64,000 nt of DNA from the NCBI GenBank assembly GCA_003991915.1, contig RQTK01000224.1, forward strand, positions 172,456 to 236,455, in the 5' to 3' direction. The DNA comes from Elysia chlorotica. Lineage: Eukaryota > Mollusca > Gastropoda > Plakobranchidae. Below are positions 10,468 to 22,089 of the stretch, one piece after another. The notes beneath the pieces are model-generated. The model was given only the letters and a program-made list of their open reading frames with translations, ran no database searches and was not told where the DNA came from. Each line of letters starts with the position of its first letter. Position 1 is the stretch's first letter. Position numbers and translations under genes: made by a program.

Positions 10468-10660
10468 GATGTATCACATGGACCTTTTCTAGCATTGTCA
10501 GACTAGGATGTATCACATGGACCTTTTCTAGCATTACCATACTGAGATGTATCACATGGACATTTTCTAGCATTGTCAGACTAGGATGTATCACATGGAC
10601 ATTTTCTAGCATTGTCAGACTAGGATGTTTCACATGGACATTTTCTCACCCTTGTCCATA
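10468..10660. repeat. 39-bp minisatellite, five copies
   Basis: Units start with GATGTATCACATGGAC at 10468, 10507, 10546, 10585 and 10624, an exact 39-bp period. The rest of each unit contains TTTTCTAGCATTGTCAGACTAG with a few substitutions. Because 39 is a multiple of three, a minus-strand frame reads as a 13-residue peptide repeat; I see no reason to call it a gene. Confidence 0.95.
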
Positions 10661-11683
10661 AAGCGATGACATTGTACAGCCTTTGCATTCAGCTGAACAA
10701 ATCAATTTAGATTTACTGTCAAACAAATCGCGGCTGAAAGGTTCTCGGTCGAGTATGTCTTCTTAGATTTAGCGATAAAAGCAAGGAAGTCTTTGCAGTT
10801 TAGACACTATTTTTAGGAAACCTTGGCTATTTTCATTAAATTGATAACAAAAGTTTCCATGGAAAGAAAACAAGAAACTTGTTAGTTATAGGAACAAAAA
10901 AAAATAATAAATAAAAAAATTGTTCCGAGAGAAAGAACAATGATCTGACAAGGGATAAAAAAAAAGCACAATGAAGGAATGTAGCAGCAGAGAAGGTGCT
11001 AGAGAGACCTTGTTCTCTCCACGAAACCTTTGTACAACCCTGATAGCCACGTATGGAAGCCTTATAATGAAGGCATCACAATAAGTATGGGAACATAACA
11101 TTTTTCAAAAGCAGAGAAAAACAAAGAAATCAACTTGAAAACGAAGCTAAGAGTATGACGTATTCATAGTGTTAATTAAATATTATGAGGAAACCCACGC
11201 CGGGCACGTAGGTTATTCTCTCTGGTGAATAAAAATTACTGCCACTCAAAAACAAAAAAAAATGTCCTCGGCATTGGTTTTTCCCATTCCTTTAGTGAAG
11301 ACTGTGAAGTTTGCAGCGCCCAGAGTCTTGCAGTCCTCAGTCCTCAGCGTCGCGGTGTGGAGATCGCGGTGACCCGCCGCTGCTGCTACATGTGGGTAAT
11401 ATTGTCTACCTGCTCTACCTTTGATAATGTAAACCGTGATCAGTAGCGCTACCTTACGTTACATTATATATTGTGTCTAATACTGACACTGTCCAGGAAA
11501 ACTTACACCCGGCCTTGAGTTTATGAACCAGAAAAAACGAGTGAAGGCCAGTGCTCGATGAAAAATATATAGGTCACCAGATACTTTCATTCCGTTATAG
11601 TGTTCAATTGAGAGAAAAAAAAAACTTGTGAATGGCGATACAAAACCATATACTGAACTTCCAAGTTCGACCTTTAATTTTCA
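10661..11683. other. Intergenic, nothing recognised
   Basis: AT-rich, with short GC-richer DNA at 11330-11400. Open frames are short and without motifs. Confidence 0.5.
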
Positions 11684-11912
11684 TTTTGATGGTGATCTTT
11701 CGATTACACCTCGCTCCCTTTAGACCTTTTAATTTTCGGAACGAATTCCAAAATCAATCATGTGCCATTCTGACAGAGACAGTCCTCGGGGGAGCGGGGA
11801 GAAAGCCGTTCTGACAGTTTGCCATCTCGTCTGAAGATGAATTTCTCAATCTTACCAGGATTGGATGCAACAGGGCCAGTTTTATTTCAAAGTCTACACT
11901 GAGAGAAAACTG
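11684..11912 (+). repeat. Dispersed repeat, copy 1 of a 226-bp family
   Basis: This stretch matches 19819-20044 almost base for base, including CTCGCTCCCTTTAGACC, the GACAGTCCTCGGGGGAGC block and TTGGATGCAACAGGGCC. No RT, terminal inverted repeat or pol III box was found in it. It may be the end of a larger unknown element. Confidence 0.9.
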
Positions 11913-12040
11913 CATGAGAGCAACTTGCTAGTCCTACAAGCGATGAACCTGTGGTGCTCTCCCCTGAGGATCACTGTTTCCATTTCTGATTTAACATTCT
12001 CCAGTAGAAGGAAAAAAATCTGCGGGTACGCGTAAACTAA

Positions 12041-12220
12041 GCTTGTGATCATAGCAAGCGATAAGACAGAATGTTCATTACACAGGAATCTAAAACATTC
12101 CCACGACCATAGCAAGAGATAAAACATCACAAGATGGTAAAAACACGAGACGTGTGAAAAAACTGTGATCATAGCAAGCGATAAGACAGAATGTTCATTA
12201 TACAGGAATCTAAAACTCAA
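12041..12220. repeat. Local direct repeat of about 55 bp
   Basis: GTGATCATAGCAAGCGATAA and the following 35 bp occur near 12043 and near 12164. A diverged partial unit (CCATAGCAAGAGATAAAACA) lies between them. Confidence 0.85.
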
Positions 12221-12408
12221 TGTTTACTAATTTCAGCAAGAAATAGGTGGCATCAATCTAGATCAAAACATCAGTAATTTGAATTATAAAAAAGATACAC
12301 ACATTAAGATATAAATTTGAGTAACAAGGAAAAAAAAGGAAAAAAAATAAATTCTTAGGTTTATTTAACATGCAGTAGATCAATACTTTAGTAATCCATT
12401 TCGTAGAT

Positions 12409-12546
<138 letters not shown>

Positions 12547-12639
12547 GGTCTATGTTAGAATGATGCGACCAGATGAGACTGTAGTCCTGTCCCAACTGTC
12601 AGGTCTATGTTAGAATGATGCGACCAGATGAAACAGAAG

Positions 12640-12705
12640 TCCTGGTATTCCCACACAATGTTTGTGTGACAGCACGTAAAATCAGACGTTAGTCTTGGTA
12701 CCCGT
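12640..12705 (+). mobile_element. SINE tail fragment
   Basis: The block GGTATTCCCAC...GACAGCACGTAAAATCAGACGTTAGTCTTGGTACCC matches the body end of the SINE at 7212-7275. The tRNA-like head is missing. Confidence 0.6.
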
Positions 12706-12729
12706 CGTCGTATAGGTCTACCACCTTTC

Positions 12730-13865
12730 AGATTCTAATCGAGCAGATGTCTACTGTCCTACAAAGCCAACAGCGATTCCTGCTAACCACCAAACAACTC
12801 ATGCCATTAGACGTGCTATAGGCTTGAACCTTTGTTTTTATTTTTAGCTCTTTATCATCTAAACCATTAAACTGGCTATTCAATCTGCACAGCTTTCTTT
12901 GGCGCTGTACTGAAACGCTATTAGATTTCCGATTCTGAAGGTGGACGCTACTCAAACTAGGCGAAGCTTGATAGGCTTTGTGAGGCCCAGTCTCGCCCAG
13001 TCTCGCTCAGTCTCGCCCAGTCTCGCCTTGTTACCTGAAACTTTACGTGTGGGTGGAGAGAAAGCCAGACCAACTAAAAAAAAAATCTATTAATGCTCAA
13101 GACGTTCATGAAAATAGAAACAAATTGCTAGAGGCCTGATTTTCCCCGAACGTTTTTCAGTTTGTATAGTTTCTTTCGATCAAAAAGGATTCTGTATAGC
13201 ACAGCGTTCTTTCTTATTAAAAAAAAAAATTTCGATATTTATTTCTGATTTGTATAAGTTAGTGAGAAGACAACACTTGCTTCCCTTTTCGATGTTCAAC
13301 TTTTCAGCTAGTTAGAAACATTAAGACTGGTGAGAGAAAAATCATGATCTCTTTTACCATAGCCTAAGGACATTTATCTACAGCCTTTGTAATACTCTTA
13401 AAAGAACCAATGAAAACAGCACGCGTACAAACGTTGGATTGAGGAACTGCTGAAAATAATGGCAAAATATTGCTACCAAGACACATTAGGACTATTCTGA
13501 GAAAACTAAACTGCCTCTAGCATTGTGACCCCCCCCCCCACCCCTTTTTTTCCTCCCCTCATTGTAGAATTCTAACAGGAAGTGTTATTTGCGCAGTAGT
13601 CCTTTTTAATTTTCAATCTTTATGAAATCACATAGAGAAATAATATTTTTTTGCAGTTGTGTTATTTTATCTCTATACTGCCAGCGGAACGCTTTCTAGG
13701 CCTTAATGTTGTTTTTTTCCATTCAGGTTGACCATCTCCCAGTACAAAAACTAACCTGCACTTCGCCATCCCTGTTGTAGAATACCTTACCACATTTCTA
13801 AAGCACTTTAATGGTTGTTTTTTTTAAGAATTGAAATAGGGCATTCTGTATCTGAACTGACGAAT
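12730..13865. other. Intergenic, nothing recognised
   Basis: Contains four copies of the 10-mer CCCAGTCTCG/CTCAGTCTCG near 12985-13026 and a poly-C run at 13527-13541. No gene seen. Confidence 0.5.
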
Positions 13866-13869
13866 TTAT

Positions 13870-14133
13870 CAACTAGTTAAAACCCGCAGCTGACATAGTT
13901 GTCAACTAGTTGAAACCCGCAGCTAACATAGTTGTCAACTAGTTAAAACCCGCAGCTAACATAGTTGTCAACTAGTTAAAACCCGCAGCTAACATAGTTG
14001 TCAACTAGTTAAAACCCGCAGCTGACATAGTTGTCAACTAGTTGAAACCCACAGCTAACATAGTTGTCAACTAGTTAAAACCCACAGCTAACATAGTTGT
14101 CAACTAGTTAAAACCCGCAGCTAACATCGTTGG
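13870..14133. repeat. 33-bp minisatellite, eight copies
   Basis: Units start CAACTAGTTAAAACCCGCAG at 13870 and every 33 bp to 14101. Each holds the near-palindrome CAACTAGTTR (perfect CAACTAGTTG in two units). Copies differ at a few A/G positions only, so the array is young or homogenised. Confidence 0.97.
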
Positions 14134-14219
14134 CAGAAAAAGTTGTCTTCCAAACAGTGAAACATGAGGAATATCATTACATTTTCGTGAATATTTAAAG
14201 TGCGTGTTTGTGGCGTGCT

Positions 14220-14670
14220 TGTCGAGCGTCTAGTATGACATCTTGACGGGTTGGCCGACATCTCTCCGCGCGGATCGCCAGCCTTGCTGGTTGCTCAGTG
14301 ACTCAGTCAGCGAGGATTAAGCCTTAACACGGGTTCGCCGGCCGGAGGAAATGGCCGTCTTTATGCGAGCCTGCGCTTCCCCGTCTCTGGGGAAATGTCG
14401 CATTCGTTTGCACTATTTAAAGTCATAGCGGATTTGGTGGCGGATGGAACACTAAATCCGCGACTTCATCAGCATAATCATCATCATAATCGTCATCATC
14501 ATCTCTCCCACCCCCTCTCTCTAGTTACTGGAGGCAGAAATCACGCGCTGCTGTCTTCAGCTCAAGCCTGGTGATTTATCCCCTGCTCAGCCTGGCCCGT
14601 TGCCAACGGTTTTGTAATGCGCTTGTTATGGACACTTCCCGCGCGCGGAGATCAAATCGTTAGAAACGCC
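14220..14670. promoter_or_regulatory. GC-richer block with AP-1 and Myb-type sites
   Basis: Base composition rises clearly above the neighbours. It holds TGACTCAG (14299-14306, AP-1 core) and the palindrome CCGTTGCCAACGG (14597-14609), which gives a Myb core (CAACGG) on each strand. No open frame of interest lies inside. It could be a regulatory island or an untranslated exon; the call is tentative. Confidence 0.25.
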
Positions 14671-14933
14671 CAGGTACATGCATTACCGCCGTTAATCACA
14701 CAAGGAGTCCTTGTGAAGACCATTTGTCTTCATTTACATTCACACTTGGAAGGATTATTTCAAGGAGCAAGTTGAAAGCTTCATTAACCTGAACTTTAAT
14801 GGTTAAGTAAATACAAGAATAGCTGATCGGAGGAACATTGCCCCGCTTACCCTAAAAACAACGGAGTCTGTGCCTATAAAACCGAGCATACCCCCCCCCC
14901 CCAAAGCAACATAAACAGCAATTTATATGTATA

Positions 14934-14943
14934 ATGACGTCAT
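14934..14943. promoter_or_regulatory. Consensus CRE palindrome
   Basis: ATGACGTCAT, a perfect CREB/ATF-type site. There is no adjacent gene, so function is unknown. Confidence 0.3.
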
Positions 14944-15363
14944 GTATGAAATCTCCTTTCCGTCGCACGCTAAATTATAACTGGTGGATCTTGGTGTCGA
15001 GCAAAAACAACTCAGTTATCCATAACAGTGCGAGGCAAAAGTTCTTTAGAAGTTAAGAAACACTAGGAACAGTATATTATTTTGATTATGTGAAGTTTCA
15101 CATCTTAACTAAGGGAACGAAAAATACACTGTTTCCGGTTCAATCAAGCTGGCGGAAGGTTGTGGTTTTTGGCTGCGGCTAAATATTTTCTGAAGGATTT
15201 GTGGCGCGTATAATGATCAGTTTGTTTTCATGATAAATGATACACGAATCCTGCTAAGGTTACTTATGATGACAGTCAATTTATTAAATTAGAATAATGG
15301 TTCGAAAAAGGGGTCGACGAAATCGTACCTCGGATTCGGAGTACTCTCCAACAACATCAAGAG

Positions 15364-15600
15364 TTGCCCCTACGAAACCTCCAATCTTCCGCTTTTTTAA
15401 GTAGCAACCCCGTCTCTGCAAGTATCTTAGAGAACTTAGAATGCACAGAAGGTAAAATGGTACAGGACAATGGAAAACTGCTGCTGCGGATCTCTGAGGA
15501 CATAGAATCGTTAAGAGTTTCAATCCAAAATATCCTTACTGAATATAAAGTGGTGAGGAAGGAGGGGCAGACACCAAAACGGAACAAGGAAGTGCCTTAG
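15364..15600 (+). pseudogene. Uncharacterised open frame, possibly LINE ORF1-like
   Basis: A 78-codon frame is helix-prone and charged in its second half (RISEDIESLRVSIQNILTEY). Such coiled-coil-like stretches occur in LINE ORF1 proteins, and an L1-like RT remnant lies 1 kb downstream on the same strand. No definite domain is seen. Confidence 0.2.
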
Positions 15601-15639
15601 ATCAGAGGCAAAATCAAAAAAAAAATTATACCAATGGAC

Positions 15640-16196
15640 TGGAGCAATACTTTACGAGCAAAAAAAAAAAAGAATTTACTTAAGAGCATAAACAATCGGA
15701 TAAATAATAACTCAAAGAATGAGGAGGCATTTAACCATTTCAGCACAACACACAACGATGCGCTAAAAAGAAGCGGTTTTGACGAACAATTGGGTTTCAG
15801 TGCAGATCTAAAATCAAAAGATACGAACAAGCAACAAAGCAACAAGAGAAAGAGGAATATAACTCGTTCAACCCACCATTCAGCATGGACGTCTCAACCA
15901 ACGTCTCAAAGGACTTTATAAACCTGATAGACAGGCACTTCCCCAAATCAAACTACATAAAATATTCTCAGGAACACAATAAAAGTCAGCTACAGTTGCC
16001 TCCCCAACGTAAAACAAACAATAATAAACACAACAAGAACCTACTAGAAGAGTTGAACGCCGAGAAAAAAGCGGACGATGAACCAACATTCTGCAACTGC
16101 AGAACCAAATCAAGCGGCCCCCTGAGTGACAATCGAGGCCTCCACGAGAACAGGCCAAGTCACGGAAATGATCAGTTTGGGCACATTCTAGCGTAA
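15640..16196 (+). pseudogene. Penelope-like element fragment (RT-to-GIY-YIG connector)
   Basis: Two frames joined by a frameshift near 15865 give the order known from Penelope-like elements after the RT. First comes a DALKRSGFDEQL block (about 15757-15792), then NKRKRN, then NPPFSMDVSTNV and FINLIDRHFPKS (about 15870-15950), and then a cysteine motif FCNCRTK (about 16087). In intact relatives this CxC linker precedes a GIY-YIG endonuclease. Here the frame ends at 16196 before the catalytic part is recognisable. The RT palm is not visible upstream. The copy is dead. The assignment rests on my recall of the NPPFS...TNVGKxFLxLIDKHFP signature. Confidence 0.7.
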
Positions 16197-16556
16197 CAAG
16201 TGTAACACTAGTTAGTTCAGATTGAAACGTTGATACAAGTTTTTGTTCAGCCCACTCAGCCTACACTATAATGCTATAATGTGAAATGATCCAACTGCTC
16301 AAACTATTTTAATTGCATGAATCACTTGGACTTTTAATGCATTTTTTGTTAACTTCGGCGCCTTTGCCTTCTATTTTTGGAAGCGTGGGTGGATGATGGT
16401 AGGCGTTTTAAAAGCTTAAGCTCGCTGGATACAACAGGGAAAAAAATCAACCAAACATTTCACAATTTAGAACAAAAAGACAATCTATAAAGATGTCAAG
16501 CTTGATCAAACACAACGGAACAGAAATAACTAAGAGGAAGAGGCGAAAACATTAGA

Positions 16557-17375
16557 CGGAGAAATAAAATACAGTGAGTCATTACAATTCTTAAAGAAGA
16601 TGAAAAACAACAAAATCTGGGAATCAGATGGCTATACACTAGAAAGACAGTTAAAGCCGTAAATTTCAGTTTCTCAATAAAGTTCCTCTCAACAGAACAG
16701 CGTGAAGGCCTAATAACTTGTATACCAAAACACTACAAATCTAAAAAAAAATTATAAAAATTGGAGACCCATAACCCTTTTAAATGTAGTCTCCAATATA
16801 GCACCTGGATGCATTGCGCAAAGAAAACTGCCTCTGATTATAAACCCAGACCAAACCGGCTTTATGGAAGATAGATTCATTTGGGTCAACATTCGACTGG
16901 CTTACGACGTGTTGTCTCAAGCAAATGTGTCAAAAAGGACAGGCCTCCTTCTTTTAGTTGACTTTGAGAAAGCTTTCGACGCAGTCAGCTGGCCCTTTAT
17001 CCATAAATCTTTGATACTTCAACTTCTCCGAAAACTTCCTTGATTGAATAAAACTTTTAATACGGAAATATAATCCAGTGCTATCAATAACAATACATTA
17101 TCCCCATGGTTTAAACCAGAACGAGGATGTAGGCAGGGAGATCCAATCTCACACTATATTTTTCTCATTGTTAGTGAAATATTAGCACATATGATTAGAC
17201 AGGACAAACATATAGCAGGCTATAAAACCAAAGGGGCCAACATTAAAATATCTCAATATGCTGACTATACCAGCCTTGACGTCTCACAACTTTCTCCCAG
17301 GCAGTGCCTATTCACGTTAGAATAATTTGCAAGGTATTCTGGACTAAAAATAAATACTGAAATAAAAAAGGAGGT
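16557..17375 (+). pseudogene. L1/Tx1-like LINE reverse transcriptase remnant
   Basis: Plus-strand pieces across several frames follow L1-type RT order: FLKKMKNNKIWESDGYT (16590), LITCIPK and NWRPITLLNVVSNIAPG (16710-16810), INPDQTGFMEDRFIWVNIR (16840-16895), motif A GLLLLVDFEKAFDAVSW (16940-16990), GCRQGDPIS (17130), YADYTS (17260) and SGLKINTEIKKE (17335-17370). The catalytic YADD box reads YADY, so the second aspartate is lost. Many stops and frameshifts show an old inactive copy. No endonuclease or poly(A) tail identified. Confidence 0.85.
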
Positions 17376-17757
17376 ATGATAATTATATCTTAAACACTTC
17401 ATAAAAGTATTAAAATAATTTGGATAAGAAGGATAAAGGTAGTTAAGCTTTATGGGAGAAACTCCTAGTGCACACATTTTTAACAACTTAAACTATTTCT
17501 GGTAACACGATGTTTTTTCTTTAGGTATTTTCAGATACAAGTAGACGAAAATTTTTTTTTTACCCATCCATCACTAAACCACGACTACTACATGTAGTGT
17601 GATAGAAAAATTATCGTTGGTAATTTTTAATTCATTTATTCAATCTAAAAACTAACTCAGTTAATGAAAATATCGTACTCAAAGAAAATGTACATTTCTT
17701 AGATGTTAAAAAACCCGTTGCGTTACCGACTCTGTGTGACTTGAATCTTATTTCAAA
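17376..17757. other. Intergenic, nothing recognised
   Basis: AT-rich, no motif found. Confidence 0.5.
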
Positions 17758-17982
17758 CTAGAAGCATTTCTCTTCAGTCGCCTTTCTTCTCTCTTTACAA
17801 AGCTCGCTAGCAAGAAAGATGGCTTCGGGCCGCGTCCTGACACGACCGATCGAACTAGATGGAGCTAAGCCTAGTGATGGAGCCATCACGCCATAAAAAA
17901 TTAGCATCGCTAACACCCAAAGCACCCATTTGGAGAGCGTTAATTGGGTTGTAGACTCGAGTCTATTCTCTGTAGCCTGCAT
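17758..17982 (-). CDS. Small candidate membrane protein or exon, unknown
   Basis: A 74-codon frame opens with ATG and ends with TAG in a local patch of about 50 percent GC within AT-rich DNA. It has a polar N-terminus, a hydrophobic span of about 22 residues (WVLWVLAMLIFYGVMAPSLG, residues 19-38) and a basic C-terminus (ELCKERRKATEEK). That would suit a single-pass protein. I do not recognise a family, and there is no repeat copy in the window. Chance is quite possible at this length. Confidence 0.22.
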   Translation of the reverse strand: MQATENRLESTTQLTLSKWVLWVLAMLIFYGVMAPSLGLAPSSSIGRVRTRPEAIFLASELCKERRKATEEKCF

Positions 17983-18790
17983 CTCATCGCTGAGGGAACG
18001 GTTTTTTTTCTTCTTTTTTTTCGCCTCAGGTTGCTGGTCAGGTATGTAGTTTTTCCATTATTGGCCGCGTAACATTATATTTTGTATATAGCTGTATTAT
18101 TACGTAACGATGAAACGATTCCCTAATTTATGATCTAGATGTTTTGGTTTTCTTCTTTATAAATATAATAATCATGCAATTTGTTTTTCATGTTATTTGA
18201 TAACTAAGCAGTGTGACACATGGTGATATCAGATGCGAGATGCTTATAAGTTATATGAAAGATCATGGAATAATTTATTATATATATTTTTTTCCTTTGA
18301 TTTAGAGGGAAAACACAATTTATTCGTATTACTAATTTTTTTTTTTTTTTTTAGATAAGAGGGAAAATACCATGATCCATATTACTATAAAATAAGTCAC
18401 TAATTAAATGTAAAAAAAGAAGTAAATACATGTAGCTGGATTAAAAGGTACTTATGTTTGCTTGTTTGTTTGTGTGTTTGATTTGTTTGTGTGTTATCAT
18501 CGTTGGGGGCACTTGTCCGAGCATGTTCTCTTTAATGGTGTTGTTCTGACCTTGGGATAGATAGATCGTTGATTTAACATTGATTTTAGAGTGTAGTTCG
18601 TGAACTATCTCCCATCGGCCCTCAACCTTTTATTTGGGTGTATGATTTCAGGAGAAAATTGCTTTAATTTTATTTATATCTTCGTAGCCTAAAAGTTAAG
18701 GGCCTTTGTAATCTTTTGCATGTTTTTTAAACATTTAATCATAGCTTATTTTTTAGCTTTTTATTTATTTCATTTTTTAAAATTTCTTTG
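17983..18790. other. Intergenic, nothing recognised
   Basis: AT-rich with T- and A-runs. Seen: TTTTTTTTCGCCTCAG followed 12 bp later by GGTATGTAG near 18010-18045, an acceptor-like and donor-like pair too close to support an exon. Confidence 0.45.
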
Positions 18791-18799
18791 TTTTTAAAG

Positions 18800-18987
18800 A
18801 TAGAGAGAGAGTGAGAGAGAGTGAGAGAGAGTGAGAGAGAGTGAGAGAGAGTGAGAGAGAGGGTTAGAGAGACAGAGGGAAAGATAGAGAGAGATAGAAA
18901 GACATAGAGAGAGAAAGTGGTAGAGAGAAAGAAAGAAAGAAAGAGGAACAAACATACAAACTGAGAGACAAAGAATGAGTGAGAGAT

Positions 18988-19052
<65 letters not shown>

Positions 19053-19057
19053 AAGAG

Positions 19058-19104
<47 letters not shown>

Positions 19105-19140
19105 GAGAGAGAGATAGAGAGAGAGAAAGAGAGAGAAATA
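18800..19140. repeat. GA-rich microsatellite with GAGT variants
   Basis: GAGAGAGT repeats, then GA/GAGAAA/GATAGA repeats over about 340 bp, nearly all purine on the plus strand. Confidence 0.95.
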
Positions 19141-19818
19141 TAATTATGTAATGCATTTTATGCCTTTTATGAAGTATTTCACATCTTTGCGATAAATACA
19201 GTGAGTTCTTTGTTTTGAGAAACGGAACATAATATACAAGGCAATGGTTATAAGTTAGAATAGACCTCTGCTGCTAGCTATGTACATCTGAGATAGTACA
19301 ACTATAAACCTTAATAGAACAAGCGATTTCCGTCTAATATTTCAACCTTTATGATCCATTATCTAAGTCACTGATCAGGATGTTCTTGAACGTTCAGTGG
19401 GTGATTTCAGAACCAATCTCTAGTGCAAACACAGCAGTTGCACAAGACTGGTGGAAAGCTGCACGAACAAAGTGTTCAGGTTCCCGATTGGAAACTCGCT
19501 TTTCTCTGATCAACCCGCCTTACTCTGTGAAAAGCTAAGAGAGTGACTGTTCTCTCTTAACGATCATTTGAAAATATAAGCATACAATAATTATTTCCTG
19601 CTGATAATCCTGTTATGTTTTTTAATTTACGTGCAAAAAAAAACACCAAAACAAACGAGAGCACACACAAACACATACTCACATACACGCACACACAACA
19701 ACATTCTGAACTTAAAAGTTCAGACTTAAGTTATTCGTAATATTTTCCAACTAGACAACCAATATTACAAATGCGCCTGCTTTCCAACATAATTTATTTT
19801 GTATTCGATATTTTCCAT
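19141..19818. other. Intergenic, nothing recognised
   Basis: AT-rich, with a short CACA-rich run near 19660-19700. Confidence 0.5.
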
Positions 19819-20044
19819 TTTGATGGTGATCTTTCAATTACACCTCGCTCCCTTTAGACCTTTCAATTTTCGGAACGAATTCCAAAATCAATCATGTGCC
19901 ATTCTGACAGAGACAGTCCTCGGGGGAGCGGGGAGAAATCCGTTCTGACAGTTTGCCATCTCGTCTGAAGATGAATTTCTCAATCCTGCCAGGATTGGAT
20001 GCAACAGGGCCAGTTTTATTTCAAAGTCTACACAGAGAAAACTG
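19819..20044 (+). repeat. Dispersed repeat, copy 2 of the 226-bp family
   Basis: Near-identical to 11684-11912, same orientation, about 8.1 kb apart. The match stops at the CTACAC(TG)AGAGAAAACTG end in both. Confidence 0.9.
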
Positions 20045-21454
20045 TAAAGATTCTTTTTATGTCCAATCGCCCTGGAAGGAAAAAAAAGATTCTAACAAGC
20101 GAACAAGGGGCTTTTCATTATACAGGAATGTACAACAATCCTATGATTATATCATATGGCCAGGAAGATTAAATGTGGGCATGTCATATTATCAGACGAA
20201 ATGTAGTAAAATATCAGGCCAAAAGGAATAATAAATCTAGCAGAAAACCTTTATAGAATCCAACCAAATATTAATCTGGCAAAATAAAAACAAATGCCTG
20301 TTTTGTATGAGCACAAGCCCAAGACCGCTGCTCCAACCGACTTTTAACTCTGTGTAGTCTTTGCCTTGCTCTCAACCCGTTACAAAGCTTTTTTTTCTTT
20401 CTCATTTTACACTAAGTGTAATTTTGGATTTGTATTGTGTAGTTATGAACCCTACTATAAGGTCAGCAGCTGCATTGTGATATTTTTTAAACCGCTGACG
20501 CCTCTCAATTGATCCTTGGCATTAAAAAAAAACAAGACTTTTTCTTTTATCGACTTTAGCTTATGTATAATAAAAGTAACAGTATATACACCAATGTTGT
20601 CATTTGGCGACCACGAGCTACAAAACTTCCAAACACAAGATAATAAGGAACCCGAAGCGAAAAACAAACAAAACATGGAAAAAAAGTTTTGAAAAAGTTG
20701 GCGCTTTTCAACATCGTGGTTTGTCTCTGAGTCTTTGTGGTAAAATTGCCGATGCCGCTTTTTTAGCTATTGTTAAGAAAAATTATTAGTTTTCGGAAAC
20801 TATTAATCACCAGTCATCCTTTCATCTTTGTCCATCCCACAAGTTTTGTGGGTTTACGGTTTTTATTCTCTAATTCTTCTGTTTGACAATAAAAAAAAAA
20901 CTATCAAAGTACCAGTCTGTCACATTGACTGACACTCATAAGATGGTTCAGAGGGAATAATTATAAGATCAAGTTTTTAAAACCTTTCTTAAATTACGCC
21001 CGGAGAAATGAAGTGATTACGTCTCGGGTTTTTTGTTACCCGAGACAAAAACAGCTTGGCAAATGTAACAGAAAGTCGTCGGTGAGTGCACTGCTTGTCC
21101 TGGAATAGCAAACAAACTTTTTGTTGTTGGTGTAACATTTTCCCGACAGGTTGATGGAAAAGTCGCTTTAATATGTTCCTGAATTCCTAACGTAAGAGTC
21201 AATGCTCATTTCACCATATCTCGTTAAATGAAACACTTTACCCTTTATTATGCTTGGGTATTCAACAACTCAATTAATTTTTTGGAAAGAAATGTATAGA
21301 TCTGTATTCAGCGATGAAAAGAAATTAAAACTTAGGTTATATTAAGATTTCATAAAGTTGTGTCGTTTATTGTTAAGTTTTTTGCAATTGCCAATAACCA
21401 AAATAATCACCCCAATTATTATGAAAATATCCACTTTGTAAATAGATGAATTAA
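20045..21454. other. Intergenic or intronic, nothing recognised
   Basis: AT-rich DNA without motifs I can name. If the exon at 21469 is real this would be its upstream intron. Confidence 0.4.
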
Positions 21455-21468
21455 ATTTTTTATTTCAG

Positions 21469-21670
21469 ACGAACACTAAAAGACAGCTTTATTTTTCATC
21501 AAGACGGCAATATAACACAGGCGTTAATAAAGGGAAAGATATTATACACTTTTCTTATAGCCTTCAGGGTTCCTTACGGTGTACTTGTATGGGGTGGCGA
21601 CTGGAAGGGTCAGCAGTTGCTCACTCACAAAGCTTATTGTTGGTTTCACGGTGATAGGAAAGGAAATATG
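21469..21670 (+). CDS. Candidate internal exon with a membrane-like segment, unknown gene
   Basis: TTTTTTATTTCAG ends at 21468 and looks like a 3' splice site. The next 202 bp are open in one frame for 67 codons and end at ATG|GTAACA, a possible 5' splice site. The product has a hydrophobic stretch ILYTFLIAFRVPYGVLVWGG, then DWKGQQLLTHKAYCWFHGDR. The layout, a helix with a proline then an outer-loop CW, faintly recalls TM4-ECL2 of class B GPCRs. That comparison is weak. No partner exon is found nearby, so a chance or decayed exon remains possible. Confidence 0.3.
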
Positions 21671-22049
21671 GTAACAATATTTTATACTTTAAACACTTAA
21701 CGGATTACCAAAAAATTAATATTATAGGTGTTTAGAATACAAACATTTAAAAAACCACGAGCGGCAAAAATAATGCTTGTATTTACTATCTTAATTATAA
21801 TAATATGTATAAAATCCATTTGGACAATTCTCCGCTTGTGTAAACTACTCACCGAGAATGTCGGTAGGTGAAACAAATTGTTTGTAGGATGAAAACAAGT
21901 ATAAAACTTATGGCTTAAGTCAGTAGAATTAAATGACCACTCTTCTCTTTCATTTTTTAAACTGATATCTATTCACTTGAAAAGAAAAAAAAAGTAAATT
22001 TTTCTCGTTGCTGTATCTATACCTCAGAAGAACTAAGGAGACATTAAAC

Positions 22050-22050
<1 letters not shown>

Positions 22051-22088
<38 letters not shown>
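22051..22088. repeat. (GA)n microsatellite
   Basis: About 18 GA units. Confidence 0.97.

Positions 22089-22089
<1 letters not shown>

Noticed and set aside
18010..18045. Twelve-base microexon between acceptor-like and donor-like words
   Set aside because: Splice words of this quality occur by chance in T-rich DNA; no neighbouring exon supports it.
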